NCBI GenBank assembly: GCA_001574975.1
Contig: KQ965828.1
Location: 104,495-168,494, forward strand
Length of the DNA: 64,000 nt
Direction of reading: 5' to 3'
Source: Gonapodya prolifera JEL478
Taxonomy: Eukaryota; Monoblepharomycota; Monoblepharidomycetes; Monoblepharidales; Gonapodyaceae
The notes beneath the pieces were generated by a model, which saw nothing but the letters and a program-made list of their open reading frames with translations, made no database searches and had not been told where the DNA came from. Shown one piece after another: positions 12,714 through 23,552 of this stretch (the first letter of the stretch is position 1; each line of letters starts with the position of its first letter). The translations under genes were made by a program, and so were the position numbers.

Positions 12714-13560
12714 TCACTCGACGTCACGGTTTTCCTCTTCCCTAGTACGCATCGGGATATCATCGTCTTCACTCAGGTCACATCCCCCTTCATCCTGACA
12801 CGCCTCAGTTGCCACGTCCTCACTTGTCTCAGTTCCTTCTCCCACCTCAATAATCTCTTCTGCACTTTGTTTGGTTTGCCATCCGTCACTTGTATCAATT
12901 TCTCCTTCCCACACCTCAATTTCCTTGTTCACACTTGAGTTCGTTTGGTCTTCTTCATCCATCTTAATTTCATCTTCTTGACTCTCCTAATCAGTTTCAT
13001 AATCAGCAATGTGCTTGACGCATTCATACATGTCCTCCACCCTCCAATCACGTGGAATTTGGACTGCCTCATTCTCCAGACCCACCCCACAGTCCTGCGC
13101 CAGCTCCTTTACCTTCCATGCAAAGACGTTGGCAAGGAGCAAGCTTGTGAAGCATGTGAGGTGGGAATGCTTATGTGCATGCCACCATTGGTCCAGAAAT
13201 GCATTCTTGATAATCTCCCATGTTGTACAACATACCCACAACAGGATGGCCCCTGAGAAAACAGAGCATGCAAAGTTCTCAAAACTTTTTCTTACCCCTC
13301 AATGTAGCTGGGCTCTTTTGCCCCATCGTCAAGTCCAAGATCATTCTACTGGTAAATGTGATCTAAGTCCAGAATAAGATACACCTTGCTACAACACAAT
13401 GCTCTCCAGGTGACATTAATTTACATCAAATTTGAGGAGGGGGGGCCCATCCCCTGTGCTGAAGATGTACACAATGCTAAGATGCTTTAGATTTGGCAGA
13501 CGGTGGCTGCCCTAAGCATGTCCAATGGTTGATGAACATCACTTTTGCCAATATGCAGCT
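12714..13560 (-). pseudogene. Decayed copy of an unknown gene (paralogue of 20778-21470)
   Basis: The minus strand carries frames that match the copy at 20778-21470: LAQDCGVGLENEAVQIPRDW here against LARDCGVCLENKAIRIPSDW there, both leading to an IADYETD motif. DNA also matches outside the frames, for example ATGCTCTCCAGGTG at 13397 and 21332, and GTCCAATGGTTGATG at 13518 against ATCCAATGATTGATG at 21437. This copy has a stop after IADYETD, then continues in the same frame into an acidic tail with repeated Glu/Asp/Thr/Ser segments (about 12720-12960). A stop also follows SYIEG upstream. Function unknown; the acidic tail is the only notable property. Confidence 0.6.
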
Positions 13561-14817
13561 CAAAATTGGCAGCTGGAGTCCAGGAATATGATGTCACAAC
13601 GCACTGGCATTCCTCTGTTATGTTTTCAAGGAGATATTCCAGCAGGGAATCATCTGGAATCATCAAACTATGACATCTTTGGCTGTTTTCAATCTCTCCA
13701 AAATAACTCTGAGGATTTCCATGCAGTAATGCAGTGGTGGCATTGGTTCACTGAACAACATGAGAGGTCACTGGAACTGTTTGAATTGGAACGTTGCGTC
13801 TACTGGTAACAATTCAAGCAGTTCTGCAGTTTAATCCAGGGTAAGGTAAGTAGACCTGAGTAAAAAGATATCTGAACACAAAAATTCCACAAGACACTGT
13901 TGAGGGATGAAGCCATTCTAACTGCTCATCAATCTTGTAGTGCTATGAGAAACAGACCAAAAAATAACTGGCAATGTCTTCAAATTGACACGTCTCTTGA
14001 AGAAAGTTCACAAACAAAGTCCCTGAGCTGACCAATAAGCATTTCACAGGTACTTTGATATCTGCAGAAACGGATGGTCTTCCCTGAAATAACTGGATTA
14101 AATGCATTGGAGAATCAACAAAGCTCCAGCACTGGTTGATGCTATCCTCATGCTCAAATCTTGTTGGATAGATTCACCCTGCAATTAACTGCAATTGAGT
14201 TCCTGGGACATCTAGCAATTGCATCAGTGCTTGCATCTTGGAACATGCAAGAAACAAATGGGATCACTCTGGAGAATGATTTAGGGGGGATTAAACAGAA
14301 AATTTGGTGGAGAACTTTGAGTGGGAGTTGCTCCATCCCAAGAGCACGCAAGACGGCAGGGGAGGCAGTGGAGTGTGATCAAGGGCTGTTTATCCTTCTG
14401 TGGGTTACAGGTGAGACCGGCTGGTCATGATGATCTACTTTCCATGAGGTTGTACTTTGTTTGTAAAAGCCTTTGGGTTTCAAACAAAATGGTATTTACA
14501 AACATATACATAGTCCTTGAAAATATAATGCAAAAGAAGGTTCAGCCCTCTTCCACTGTATTTTATTATTGTTTCCAGAGTTGACAATAAGGAACTTGAG
14601 TGCAGGAAGATCTCCTTCCCACAATGCTTGCTTGTTTTGTCTCCACAACTTTGCAGAAAAATGGATCCTTGGGACATCAACACAATCTTAGTCCCACTCA
14701 TTCATAAAGCTGCCACAGCTTGGGTACCTGCCCATTGTGCAGTTTCAATCAGGCAGAATGAATCCTGGGTTTTCAGCCACAGCTCTTTCAAGAAACAGGA
14801 GTGGGGATCACAGAAGA
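13561..14817. other. Repeat-like DNA left of the hAT nest
   Basis: No gene recognised. Plus-strand frames at 14161-14430 and 14628-14840 are short. The last 60 bases, read in plus sense, join smoothly across the target duplication of the hAT element to the hAT C-terminal remnant at 17575-17715, so part of this stretch is probably the older element into which hAT-1 jumped. Confidence 0.35.
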
Positions 14818-14825
14818 GGGTAGTC
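14818..14825 (+). repeat. 8-bp target site duplication, left copy (GGGTAGTC)
   Basis: GGGTAGTC at 14818-14825 recurs at 17567-17574, immediately outside the two ends of hAT-1. Eight-base duplications are the signature of hAT transposition. Confidence 0.8.
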
Positions 14826-17566
14826 CAAAGAAATTTTTGAGCAAGTTACTTGCTCATTTTAAGGCAACTTGTACTTGCTCGGACCTTCAGTGCTGCCAAC
14901 TCGCGAGTTGCAAGTTGATGGCTTATGCAACTTGCAACTTGCTTGGCTGAATTCGGCTAAATCACCGCTCTTCATTGAACAATGCGTTTTTAGTTCAGCT
15001 CAATAGCATAAAGACTATCTAAACTGTACATGCAATATCTGTATAATTTTGCTTCCACTTTTTCAACAAAGTTAGATTTCTAATCATCTCTGCCCCCAAC
15101 CTACACCTCCTTGGATGCAGAGAAGATCCGTTCCAATTCTGCAGTACTCCCTGGAACTCCCATTATTGTGCATGCAATCTGTTGGAGTCCCGGAAGGTCA
15201 TTCCGCAACCTCCAATACTCCAGCACATCTTAGTCCTTCCCTTGCCGTGGTTCCTCCAGGTACTGCTCCATCTCTCCCTGTGTGTTCCCTTTGCCCAAGA
15301 ATTCCATTTCCAAGTCGTCGTCCAAGAAGGCGGGGTTCCCCTGAGGTGTTACAAGTGCACCAGATGGTGCAACACAATCAGGCTCACCTTGGAAGAGTTC
15401 CCTTGCCCGTCCAATGAGCTCCTGCTCCCAGTTCTCTTCTGCCATCCATCCAAGCTTGAGCAATGGGTGGAGGACTGACAATGGGTGAAAATCAATGAGT
15501 TAATATGGAAATCAATTTCCCCCTTGCCCAACCAAACTCACCAACAGAGAGCATATAAAGCTGAGAATTGTCCATTTTTCTGGAGTTTGCTCAGAATGAT
15601 ACTCTGCGTATCCTCCAAACATTGTTCTCTGCCAAAGTCTGCATCCTCAAGTCTATCCATCACCAAGTTGAAGACTGGGACCACCATATAGAGGGTTGGG
15701 ATCTTGGCAGCCTCCACTTTCTTTAGGGCAAAGGCAAGGGGCTTCAACGTGCATTAGATTCCTTCTCAACTGAGCAGCAGAGAGAACACTCACCATCAGA
15801 AGCACTTTCATGTGCTTCAAGTATTCCCAATCCACATCCGTCATTTTCCACTTCCATAATGCCTTCTCTTTTGCAACAAGCTTGTTGATTTCAATGTGGT
15901 CTGGAAGTGCCTGAACAATTGCGTTGTAGTCAGAGCGCCATCTTGTTTCCGCCGGAGCAACCAGTTCCTGTGAATGCTTCAAGGGGTTGGTAAATTGAGT
16001 GGCATACTTCTGATGGAGTTGAGTGGTATGTCAAATCCTGAAAATGATGTGGTAGAGCTGCAATCAGAGTGAAAAAGTAGTGATAGAATGTGATAGAAGA
16101 ATGCGGGAAACATTGGAAACTCACCTTTTCCATTGGTCCTTGTCCTGATTCTGCTGCCTCCACCATGCTCTCTTCATTGATAGTTGGAATTTGGAGTTTG
16201 GCAAGCCCGGCCTTCACTGCAATGTTCAAAATATGTGGAAGGCATTGCATGTGTGAATTGATGGTGTTGAAGTCCTCGTTTATCCTGTCCATGTCCATCA
16301 TTGCATGTATCATGGTGTTGCTGTTGCTCCCATTGCTGGTGGTGACAGAAAGTAGCTGTTTGTGGAAAGATTGTGAAATTGAAAAACAGCAAATTCACAA
16401 ATTGATTCCACTTACCTTATGAAATATTCCAAGCCTCCTCAATGAGTCCGCAACATGGCCTGCAATTTGTTCTCTGGTATGCTGCCCCTTTACATGAATT
16501 AAATCAAGCAGGATGGACTTAAGTGTCCAATCTTGCCCAATCCAATGACCTGTCACAGCTGCAAAAGAAAACCTGGAATCCTGAGAGGTCCACATGTCTG
16601 TTGTAATTGATAGCCTTTTGCAGTTGGTCTGTGCAAAAATTCAGTTGAAAAACTGAGAGCAGGACTACATCTAACACTTACCTTCAAGAGCTCTGAAATG
16701 ACACCCTCCACCCTCACCATCTCCTGCGAAATGTCAAAACAAATCATCTCAATGCTAATTTCAGGTGGATTGTGGTGGAGAACTGCAAGAACCTGCTGGA
16801 ACCATGGATTCTCCACCTTGGAGATGGGCTGGTTTGAGCAAGCCACCCAGTTGAGAAGGGCGGCTTGCAGCTGGTCCATGTTAATGCTCTAGTGTATTGT
16901 GTTATGAGTACGTAAAAAGAACAGGCAGACCACTCACTTCATTTTGCTTCCGCTTTAACTTCAAAGTGTCCTCAAGTGTTGGTTGGTGGATCATCTCCGG
17001 TTTCAGCTCCGCAAGTACCCTCTCGGCCTTGATTGAGTTGGCATGGTGTTGTTTGACATGGATTTGGAGAGTTGTTGTCGATTTTTGGTTGGTCATGTCG
17101 TATCTGGGTTTGGCCAGTCACGCACCCACACCCAAACCAAAACTCAAGGCCTTCGAAATTAAACACTCACATTGCTCCATTGCATCCATTTTTCCCCTTC
17201 TCCAAACAAATTGCGCGGGTTTGCTTGCCTTTCGCCTGTTTCTTGAAGTGGTCATCCCAGAACACCCAAGAGGCCAGCATACGGGTGCTGAAACGTGGCT
17301 TGCAGTCCCTCCAGCTATCTCCATCAATTGTATCCAAGAGTTCTGAATTGGAGACGTTGATGGTGGGGGATGAGGCCTGTGACATGTTTGTATGGGTGTA
17401 TATTATTTAGGCCACAATATTAGTTACAATATAAGAGTGCGAGTTGACAAGTCAACTCACGAGTTGAAAAAGATCAACTCACAACTCGCTATTTTTTAAA
17501 ACCAACCAACTCAACTCGCTTTGAGTGAGTTGAGTGAGTTCTTAACTCACTCAAAAAATTTTTTAA
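14826..17566 (-). mobile_element. hAT DNA transposon (hAT-1), end to end
   Basis: The element is 2741 bp and lies between two GGGTAGTC copies. Its ends are imperfect inverted repeats sharing AAATTTTTGAG, a two-base variable step, then AGTTA: left CAAAGAAATTTTTGAGCAAG; right, read inward, TTAAAAAATTTTTTGAGTGA. The left end contains the perfect palindrome GAGCAAGTTACTTGCTC (14839-14855). The 5' end, at the right, is packed with GAGTTG/CAACTC words, typical of subterminal sites bound by hAT transposase. It carries a transposase on the minus strand. The exact duplication indicates a fairly recent insertion. Confidence 0.85.
15083..17385 (-). pseudogene. hAT transposase of hAT-1 (BED finger to dimerisation domain)
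   Basis: Multi-exon transposase. In order: a BED zinc finger start (SWVFWDDHFKK near 17270; TTTLQIHVKQHH near 17060), a NPWFQQVL block (about 16800), the DMWTSQDSRFSF block with DWTLKSILLDLIHVKGQHT (16418-16598), a CLPHILNIAVKAGL block (about 16220), an ETRWRSDYNAIV block (about 15945), SVLHPLLKLGWM (about 15475), and the C-terminal hAT dimerisation motif EYWRLRNDLPGL..AELERIFSAS (15100-15230). Where hAT proteins have a catalytic Asp (TDNASN), the sequence reads TSNGSN, so the enzyme is probably inactive although most frames remain readable. Introns are inferred from frame changes with GT/AG borders. Confidence 0.75.
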
Positions 17567-17574
17567 GGGTAGTC
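17567..17574 (+). repeat. 8-bp target site duplication, right copy (GGGTAGTC)
   Basis: Right-hand partner of 14818-14825. It sits just after the TTTTTTAA end of hAT-1. Confidence 0.8.
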
Positions 17575-17900
17575 TGCCTCAAAGTTGGAGAGATGCAAGG
17601 GGGCTATGTAAGTTCTATTTGTCACCTTTTGTTGGAGTCAGAGCAGGTTCTTTCCATGTCAAGGGATGTTATCAGGCATAGGAGGGCAGTCTTGGGCAAG
17701 GTTATGAGGGAGTGAGTCAAAACTTGCTGACTTGCTCCCTTGTAACTCGCAATTGCAGGTGGGAGTTGAGGATTGAGAGAGCAATTGAGTTGGGAGTTGG
17801 GTCAAATGGTGAGGGAGCAAGTTGGGAGTTTATAAAATTATGAGGGAGCAAGTAGCAAGTTAAAATACTGTAACTCCGAGTTAACTTGGTCAACGCCACA
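17575..17900 (+). mobile_element. hAT remnant (hAT-3): C-terminus and 3' end
   Basis: A plus-strand frame to 17715 ends with ESEQVLSMSRDVIRHRRAVL, the conserved end of the hAT dimerisation domain (compare ESERIFSARRNIIRDRRSRL at about 20360-20420). The region after it (17716-17890) is full of GAGTTGGGAG and GGGAGCAAGT words, like the 3' end of hAT-2. hAT-1 lies immediately to its left, bounded by the target duplication, so hAT-1 most likely jumped into this older copy. The upstream part of the protein is frameshifted relative to the conserved end. Confidence 0.6.
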
Positions 17901-20700
17901 AAAAGTTTGAATACTCCAAAATGAGTATCGCAGACAGACCAAGCACACGAAAAGATGATGGATGGATCACCTCCAAGCGGCATGTTACATCCAAGCAAGA
18001 TACCTCTGGGTATTTTGTGATGGCCATTTTGAGAAACAGGAGAAAGGACTGCACAAACGTGCAATCTGCCTTCAACTTGGACAAAATGGATGTGATGTGA
18101 AGCTGTGAGTTCAAAGAATTTATTATTTTATTCATGGCTGCCATTTTCTCTCTCAGGTACGATACAACCAATCAACACTCCATGTCCACACTTCAACACC
18201 AAGTTATCCAATTACATGCAGACACCATCTAGGACCCTAAAGTCAGGAGAAAACTGGACAATAGGAACAGTACTGGAGGGAAGCAGCTGACCATCAATGA
18301 GATGCCATCTTGGAAACAAAAACTGGAGGTAAGCAATTGCAGCGACTATCACTCATCTATTCCCACATCTAACAATCTTATACAGGTGTTTGATGAAGAA
18401 TCCTTTCAAGCAGCTATGCTTGATTGGATTGTTGCTGCTGACCAACCCCTAATGGAACTGACAAACCCATGGTTCCCACAACTGATTCAAGCAGCAAATC
18501 TGGAAGCTCCCAGGGCAACATGATGCAAGCAGATATTCCAGGAGAGGTGGAGCGCCTTCAGGTCAAAGTGCGCGAACTACTGAAGGTAAGTGCCATTGAT
18601 ATTTGTTTTTTGAACCCTTCTCTTGATCCTCCTATGTAGGACAATTGTATGTGTATTGCTTGCACAACGGATGTTTGGACCATGTGGGACCAGAGATACA
18701 GCTTTGTGTCACACTGACATCCACTAACATGGAGTATATAGTGTAGTATGAGTGTTGGGTATTAGCTGCTGTGCCACTACTGTGGCCGCGGGTTTAGATG
18801 TGCACACCTGCAGGACGTGCCCTAAGTTTGGCATCACGTTCCTGCAGGTGAGTTCTATGCACATCACGTCTTGCTATGTACATCTGATCATATATACATG
18901 TTCCTGCAGTTTACAGGCTCGTGCAGCTCACCTAGGTTGTGTAGCACTTTGCAGCTGTACCAGGGCACTGGGTGGGGGAGGACTGGACCATGATGAAAGT
19001 CCTCCTGGACTTTATTCAAGTGAAAGGTTCACATTCAGGAGAAAAGTTGGCAAGTATTGTACTGGAAGCACTTGGGAATATGGGGTTACAAAGAAGGTAA
19101 GTTTTTTAATTTTATTTTGGTATTGTCACAAACAACCAACAATGTTTGCAGCTGATGTTGTTCACAATTGACAATACCACCAACAATGATACTATGATGC
19201 AGGTGATTGCATTGGCTGGCATCACCACAGGGGACTTTGGCAAGGTTCACTTGCGGGTCCGCTGTTTCGCTCACATCCTCCACCTTGCCATTTGCGCGGG
19301 ACTGGAAAAGCTGCGACTTCTGGATGTGGATGATGACAAAGTCACTGGAGGGGAGGCAGGACCGTTATAGAAGGTGAGTGGCATTTTTGCCCTTTTTTGG
19401 GTCGCTTGCCAGTTGCGTAACAAGTTGTCACAGAGCTCTATGAGCTCATTTACAAGATTCAACGCTCACCACAACTCTGCAAGCTGTATGCATCCCAGTT
19501 TGCAGATGCATCACAAGCGAGGGAGCTTGTGGCACCAGCTGGAACTTGATGGAAGTCGGGCTTTGACGCAATCACCTGTGCCATCTTGGACAGAAGGGAG
19601 CTTGAAAAGCTCCTGGCATTGGACAGGGGACTACGTGAATGGAGGTTGACAGACAAAGATTGGAACTATCTGGAGAAGGTGCAGACTCTTCTTGAGGTAA
19701 GTCCTAAAAAAGGTTGCATTTTGTTTCACTAACTGTATTTCTGTTCTCAAACCCATGGTGCAAGCTCTTGCCATGGTAGAGAGTGTGGCATATCCAACCC
19801 TCGCAATGGTAGTTCCCCTCTTCAACGTCGTGATGGACAAGCTTGAGGATGCAGATGTCAGGATGCTTCTGCTACTTTCAATGTTTGGGAAGCCATTGCA
19901 GAAGTCCTTTGGAAGTATTACGCAAAGACAGACAGCACAAGGCTCTACTGGATTGCATTAGGTGAGTTGCCCCATTGCAATTTTGCATTGTTACACTTAT
20001 GCTAATGGTACGTCAGTTCTGCACCCGGCTTACAAGCTTTCATGGATGCAGGAGGAAGGATGGGAGGTGCAATATGTGGAGGACGCGGAGGCCACTGTCC
20101 ATGCTACTTTTGAGTCAGCGTACTCCACACCAATGGATTGGGCCCAGGGTCAGTGGAAACAGCTGACGGACAATGCTGGGATTTACAGCATTTTTGATGA
20201 GGATGGGAATATGCATGGAGAGCTAGAGCGATACTTGGGGGAGACCAGGAGACCTAGGAAAATAGATGTGCTGGAGTACTGGAAGGGGAGGGGGGGACCT
20301 GCCTGGACTCCAACGGATGGCACGAGACTACCTGGGTATTCCAGGCACAAGTGCGGAATCAGAGCGGATCTTTTCTGCCAGGAGGAACATTATCAGGGAT
20401 AGGAGATCCCGTCTTGGGCCTGTAATGATTAGAAGTTTAATGTTATTGAAGAAATGAAAACAGGAGTTTCCTGAAATGTGTAAGAAATAAATAGTTCTTA
20501 TTTGTGCTCAGTTTGAAAATTTGATACATAGTTTGTAACTTTTAATATATTTGGCCATCCGACTTGTGAGTTGGGAGTTTGCACGCAAGGGAGCAAGCCA
20601 AGTTGGGAGTTGGGGGAATTAAAATATACCTGAGCAAGCAAGTGACGAGTTGCTAAAAAATGAGCAAGTAACTTCCTCGCTCATCGCTTTACTCATTCCA
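17901..20700 (+). mobile_element. hAT DNA transposon (hAT-2), degraded
   Basis: A plus-strand hAT element. It encodes a BED-like N-terminus (from ATG 17922; STLQHQVIQLHADTI at about 18180), a DWIVAADQPLMEL..NPWFPQL block (18420-18480), CTTDVWTMWDQRYSF (about 18660-18706), LLDFIQVKGSHSGEKL (about 18995-19045), TIDNTTNNDTMMQV with the Asp kept (about 19165-19205), RCFAHILHLAICAGLEKL, then the dimerisation end GTSAESERIFSARRNII (20360-20410), stopping at 20455-20457. Several frame changes are only partly explained by introns. The 3' end near 20640-20690 carries GAGCAAGTAACTT, matching the hAT-1 end. No clear 5' end or target duplication was found. Confidence 0.75.
18711..18962 (-). repeat. About 250-bp non-coding insertion inside hAT-2
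   Basis: The conserved hAT block runs to TTTGTGTC at 18710 and resumes at GGGCACTGGGTGGGGGAGGA (18963; GHWVGEDW). The intervening sequence has no hAT coding. It contains a hairpin with arms CACACCTGCAGGACGTG (18803-18819) and CACGTTCCTGCAGGTG (18835-18850). Read on the minus strand it matches the repeat at 1532-1712. No clear target duplication was seen, so exact ends are uncertain by a few bases. Confidence 0.6.
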
Positions 20701-20777
20701 CAAGACCACAACACCCGAGAAGTAATACTGTAACTTATACTCTAAAAAGCAATGAAGTACTGTAAAGACTGATGACC

Positions 20778-21470
20778 CTACACTGAAAGGTTACCACTCA
20801 ACTCCACTTCCTGTTCACTCGTGTTGGTTATCTCTTCTCCATTTATCCACATTCCCTCTTCTACACTTGTGTCCGTTTCATAATCTGCAATATCCTGGAC
20901 ATCATCATGTGCAACCTTGACACTCCAATCACTTGGAATTCTTATTGCCTTGTTCTCAAGACAAACACCACAGTCCCGTGCTAGTGACACAACATTCCAC
21001 GAGAAGAGGTAGGTGAAAGCATCTGCCTTTCCATGGAAAGAGTGATTAGCAATGCTCCTTGTCATTCCACCAGCCCAGAAGGACTTCCGCGCAAATCTCA
21101 TAGATTTGCAGAAAATAGCTCATGCAACACTGCAAGGACTCTGGTCTCCCCATCAGTGTAGCTAAAGGGTTCTGCCCCCTCTAGGAGTCCAGGATCATTG
21201 GTCTTGTTTACTCAAGTATGATATCCTCTCTTTTGAGATTTGGCAATGCCCCTGCGATTTGTTTTGCGGCATTGCTAGCATTGTGCGTTGATCTGATTGG
21301 GTGCAAAAGATTCTTTGCTTTGACCTCCAACATGATGCTCTCCAGGTGGGATTGAATTCGAGTTGTGTGCGCCAAAGAGGCATACTCCGCCCAGGTGCTT
21401 TAAACTTGGAAAGATTGCTGCCGCCCAAAGCACATCCAATGATTGATGTACGTCACTTCTTGCGAAGCAT
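20778..21470 (-). pseudogene. Second copy of the unknown gene flanking the hAT nest
   Basis: The longest frame (20778-21101, 107 codons) reads SFWAGGMTRSIANHSF, then LARDCGVCLENKAIRIPSDW, then DIADYETD and an acidic tail. Upstream, another frame reads LLEGAEPFSYTDGETRVLAV and stops after HELFSANL, which may be an exon whose donor I could not place. Further upstream (to about 21470) a frame contains SDVHQSLDVLWAAAIFPSL. All parts align with 12714-13560 in the same orientation. It is better preserved than that copy, but no complete gene could be built. Function unknown. Confidence 0.5.
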
Positions 21471-21602
21471 ACATTGGCATAGTTCTCGTAAAACCAAGAA
21501 AATGACCTAAAGAGGCATCAACGCCGTTCAGAAACCAGCATTATATATATTGAGTACAATCACATTGCAAAATCCAACGCCACCTCTATCTGCGTCACTC
21601 AT

Positions 21603-23552
21603 TCAGTGTTGCCCGTTTGCCATCGCCACCGCCGCGGTCCCCTTGAACGTCTTATCGAATGACGGTTTGATTTCGCCCCACGAGTCAAGCATGTAGTTGG
21701 GTTGGCGGGCGCCGGAACCCTCCCAGGCCCATTTGGTGATGCCGAACTGAAGGTACGACTCGAACATGAAGGCCTGGGTGTTGTCGGCAACGCGAACGGG
21801 GTGGAGCTCTGCGCCGGATCCCTGTGTGATGGAGAGTGTGTGAATCTCGAGAGAATGGGGAGGACGAACAGCGGGCCGGGTGTGGTGTCCATGCACCTGT
21901 AGGCTGTAAGAACACTGACCTTCTCAAACCCAAGCGCGTCTGGACCATGGGCGGACATCATCGAGTGCAGTGTAGCACCACCGGGGTGGAACCCTCCTCC
22001 CTTGGTGCTCTCCTTCGCCTCGTACTTGCCCTTGATCAGGCCCATGAACTCGGTCATGGAGTTGCGATGGTACCATGGCGGGCGGAAGGTCCAGTCGGCA
22101 ACACCCCAGCGAGGCGGGAAGATGACAAAGTCGAGGTATGCGGTGCCGGCCATGGCGGATTTGCAGGTCAGGACGGTGAAGATCGAGGGGTCCTGAAAAT
22201 TCAGAGTTGGAAAGGAGTGAGGTCAAGAGTTAGGAGCGGCAGACATGGTGTTAAATACTCACGGCGTGGTCGTAGGAGACGGTGTTGATGACCATGAATC
22301 GCTGAAGGTCGTACTTGTACGGTGCGTAGTTTCTGTTGCCGCCCGGGGGAGGATGAGTCAGGTAACTCCGGGTATTGCGCAAGTGGCACAACTCACCCGT
22401 GCCACGCAATGACGTTAAACGGAGATCCCCTCAACTCAGCCTCGAACAGCTTGCCACCAAACTTGCTCACGACCGTCCACGCCGAGCTGTCCTCCTCGAA
22501 CCACGCAACGGGGTGCAAGAAGTCGCGAGGGTTGGCGAGACCGTTTGCGCCGATTGGGCCCAGATCGGGAAGCTCGTAGTGACCCGCGTAGCACTCGGCG
22601 ATGTATCCGCGGGAGGGGCCGTCGGGGAGTGCGACGGAGAATCGTACCCCGCGCGGGATGACGACGATCTCGTTGGGGGCGACAGAGATCCTGCCGAATT
22701 CGGTGGTGACGTCAAGGCGGCCCTGTTGGGGTACTAAGATGGAAGATGCGTTATGAGTTGAGCAGAATGTTGCCGTGCATGGATTAGATTTGAACGCACC
22801 AATCAGGAAGTCGCCGTCGGAGTTGTAGAGCGCTCTCTTTCTCATGTCAGCGTTCGCAGCGTACACGTGGACGGCGAGTCCGTGTCGGCTCGCAGGGTGT
22901 CCGCTTCCACACACGGTTCTCAGCCCGTCCAGGAAGTCAACACTCTGGCCTTCCTCGGGCAAGGGGAAGGGGGACCAACGCGCCTGGTGAGGAACGTTGT
23001 AGACACCGTCGGGGGATTTGACCGAGGTGGGGTCTGTGGGGTCGGAGGAGTGGAATTCGGAGGTGATGTAGGGGTTGGCGGTGTATGGTTTGAATGTACC
23101 CTGGCCGACGGAGGGGACAATGCGGTAGAGCCATCTGAATGAAGGGAAGGAAATGAGCGCGGGTGGAATTGAAAAGGAGTTGCAGGGAAGACTCACGCTT
23201 TAAGGTTGTGTGTGCGAGGGGCAGTGAAAGCAGTTCCGCTCAAGCACTCGGTGTAGGCCTTGTAAGGGCACACCTGGGGCGAGTTTTGGACCTTCGGAAG
23301 AGCTCCTTCCAAGGCCTCAGTCTCGAAGTGCGAACCTTTGGTGGCGGGTCTCAATGAGTCGGTGCGGCAACGGGCCGACGTTGCTGTAGAGAATCACTCA
23401 CCGAAACCCGACAAGTACTTGTACGGGTCTTTGTGGTTTGGAAATGTGTCAGAGGGAGTACATGTATCTGAGTTCGTGGTGTGAAACATACCTTTTGGGT
23501 TGCTGGGAATCCATGGAGCGGCTGAGAGAGGTGTTTCGGGGAGATGTGACAT
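21603..23552 (-). CDS. hmgA: Homogentisate 1,2-dioxygenase
   Basis: Opens the ring of homogentisate to maleylacetoacetate in tyrosine/phenylalanine breakdown; an Fe(II) cupin-type enzyme. Seven exons: 23492-23552, 23402-23428, 23197-23335, 22397-23134, 22263-22332, 21920-22192 and 21603-21821. All junctions keep frame, except that the sixth donor is an uncommon GTCAGT. Family marks: YKYLSGFG at the N-terminus, [19 protein letters not shown], the conserved core [12 protein letters not shown]-like segment ([12 protein letters not shown]), [33 protein letters not shown], then the metal-site region ([19 protein letters not shown]) and [17 protein letters not shown]. Full length for the family. 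Fungi often cluster it with fumarylacetoacetase; no such partner is in this window. Confidence 0.95.

Noticed and set aside
14826-20700. A single 5.9-kb element bounded by the inverted GAGCAAGT motifs at 14839 and 20643
   Set aside because: These are the same-family 3' ends of two opposed hAT copies; the target duplication shows that the left one ends at 17566.
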